In this document: piece after piece, positions 63,332-64,000 of the stretch
Position numbering within the stretch: the first letter of the stretch is position 1
Layout of the letters: each line of letters opens with the position of its first letter
NCBI RefSeq assembly: GCF_011078175.1
Contig: NZ_JAALCJ010000008.1
Span: forward strand, 186,001 to 250,000
Length of the DNA: 64,000 bases
Origin: Enterobacter cloacae
Lineage (GTDB): Bacteria; Pseudomonadota; Gammaproteobacteria; Enterobacterales; Enterobacteriaceae
Reading direction: 5' to 3'
Program-made: the position numbers and the translations under genes
Notes under the pieces: model-generated
Databases searched by the model: none
The model's input: the letters and a program-made list of their open reading frames with translations, nothing else
Told to the model about the DNA's origin: nothing

Positions 63332-64000
63332 ATGTGCGCGGCAAACAAAGAAATATCAAATCCATTGTCTTCACGCCAGGATGTGGTGACATCGTTAAAT
63401 GCGCTGTTGCAGGCACTGGACACGCAATTTCCGGCAAACCGTTCACGATTCTCGCTGGGCGACACCTGTGCCCATTACACAACGGATATTGCGCAGATGG
63501 AGGGCCTTTCCCGCGCGCTGTGGGGGCTGTTCCCGCTGATGGCGTCCGGCGAAAGCACGCCGTTTAGCGAGAAGTACCTTACTGCCATTAAGCTTGGTAC
63601 CGACCCGCAAAGCAGTGGCTATTGGGGCGAAACCGACCCGTACGATCAGCGTCTGGTGGAGATGGCGGCCTACGGTCTGGGGCTCGCTCTGCTGGGAGAT
63701 AAGCTTACCGCCCGCTTTTCTAAACGTGAAGTGAAGAACCTGCACGCGTGGCTCAACCAAATCACCGACGCGCAAATGCCGGACAGCAACTGGAACTATT
63801 TTGCCATTATGGTTCAGCTCGGCTTTAAGCGCGCTGGCCTGCCGTACGATCGGGCCGCCATTGACCACCGTTTTGCGCTGATGGACGCCTACTACCTCGG
63901 CGACGGATGGTATTCCGATGGTCCCGGCCGTCCGAAAGACTATTACATCTCAATGGCTTTCCATTTCTACGGCCTGATCTACGCCACCCTGAGCGAGGAC
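63332..64000 (+). CDS. DUF2264-domain protein (3' end outside window)
   Basis: The frame starts at ATG 63332, with GAGGG seven bases upstream, and stays open to the window end (223 codons). The sequence (SRALWGLFPLMASGES, DSNWNYFAIMVQLGF, DGWYSDGPGRPKDYYI) resembles the DUF2264 family, helical-barrel proteins of about 600 residues thought to act on pectin or glycosaminoglycan-derived uronic acids. No signal peptide, so it is cytoplasmic. The 166 bases between it and the AraC gene should hold the operator. Confidence 0.78.
   Translation, partial: MCAANKEISNPLSSRQDVVTSLNALLQALDTQFPANRSRFSLGDTCAHYTTDIAQMEGLSRALWGLFPLMASGESTPFSEKYLTAIKLGTDPQSSGYWGETDPYDQRLVEMAAYGLGLALLGDKLTARFSKREVKNLHAWLNQITDAQMPDSNWNYFAIMVQLGFKRAGLPYDRAAIDHRFALMDAYYLGDGWYSDGPGRPKDYYISMAFHFYGLIYATLSED

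Overview
The window is a piece of an enterobacterial chromosome, most like Enterobacter or a close relative. Its housekeeping gene order (patA-aer ... mug-rpoD-dnaG-rpsU-tsaD ... plsY-folB-uppP-cca-ygiM-ygiF-glnE-hldE-ubiK-ribB ... zupT-ygiD-ygiC-ygiB-tolC-nudF-yqiB-cpdA-yqiA-parE) is that of Escherichia coli, and most products are near full-length matches to E. coli proteins as I remember them. A complete urease operon and an lsr operon on this backbone point to an Enterobacter/Klebsiella-type genome. The species cannot be fixed from the sequence alone.

Layout. 1-4035: 3' part of the AI-2 (lsr) operon, entering through a truncated lsrC and ending with lsrG. 4090-5370: a DapA-family gene and a probable gene remnant. 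5370-13062: patA with a sigma54-type promoter, two chemoreceptor genes (aer and a Tar/Tsr-like MCP) each with a sigma28 promoter, the metal/iron pair yqjI-yqjH, and a coiled-coil J-domain-like protein. 13384-14090: tRNA-Ile(CAU) and mug. 14293-15931: an AT-richer accessory cluster inserted between mug and rpoD, with a frameshifted Mor-like regulator, a RhiA-like protein and a small caspase-like protein. 15982-21306: the rpsU-dnaG-rpoD operon and tsaD. 21350-28530: urease operon ureDABCEJFG and an MFS transporter, where E. coli K-12 has the ttd genes. 28623-39886: lipid, folate, cell-wall, tRNA, nitrogen-control and LPS genes, then an FMN riboswitch and ribB. 39931-44821: a chaperone-usher fimbrial operon. 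45144-55023: zinc import, tolC and nudF-parE. 55109-62284: a TonB-dependent receptor divergent from a four-gene iron-siderophore ABC importer with a co-transcribed RpiR-family regulator. 62326-64000: an AraC regulator divergent from a DUF2264 gene cut by the window end.

Together the accessory genes suggest nutrient scavenging. Nitrogen comes from urea (urease, with a NAC-like site) and putrescine (patA, with a sigma54 promoter and NtrC-like sites); iron from siderophores (receptor plus ABC importer, YqjH reductase); AI-2 is taken up and degraded. The least explained part is the RhiA-like/caspase-like cluster between mug and rpoD. Two families of short palindromic repeats lie in the gaps between genes.
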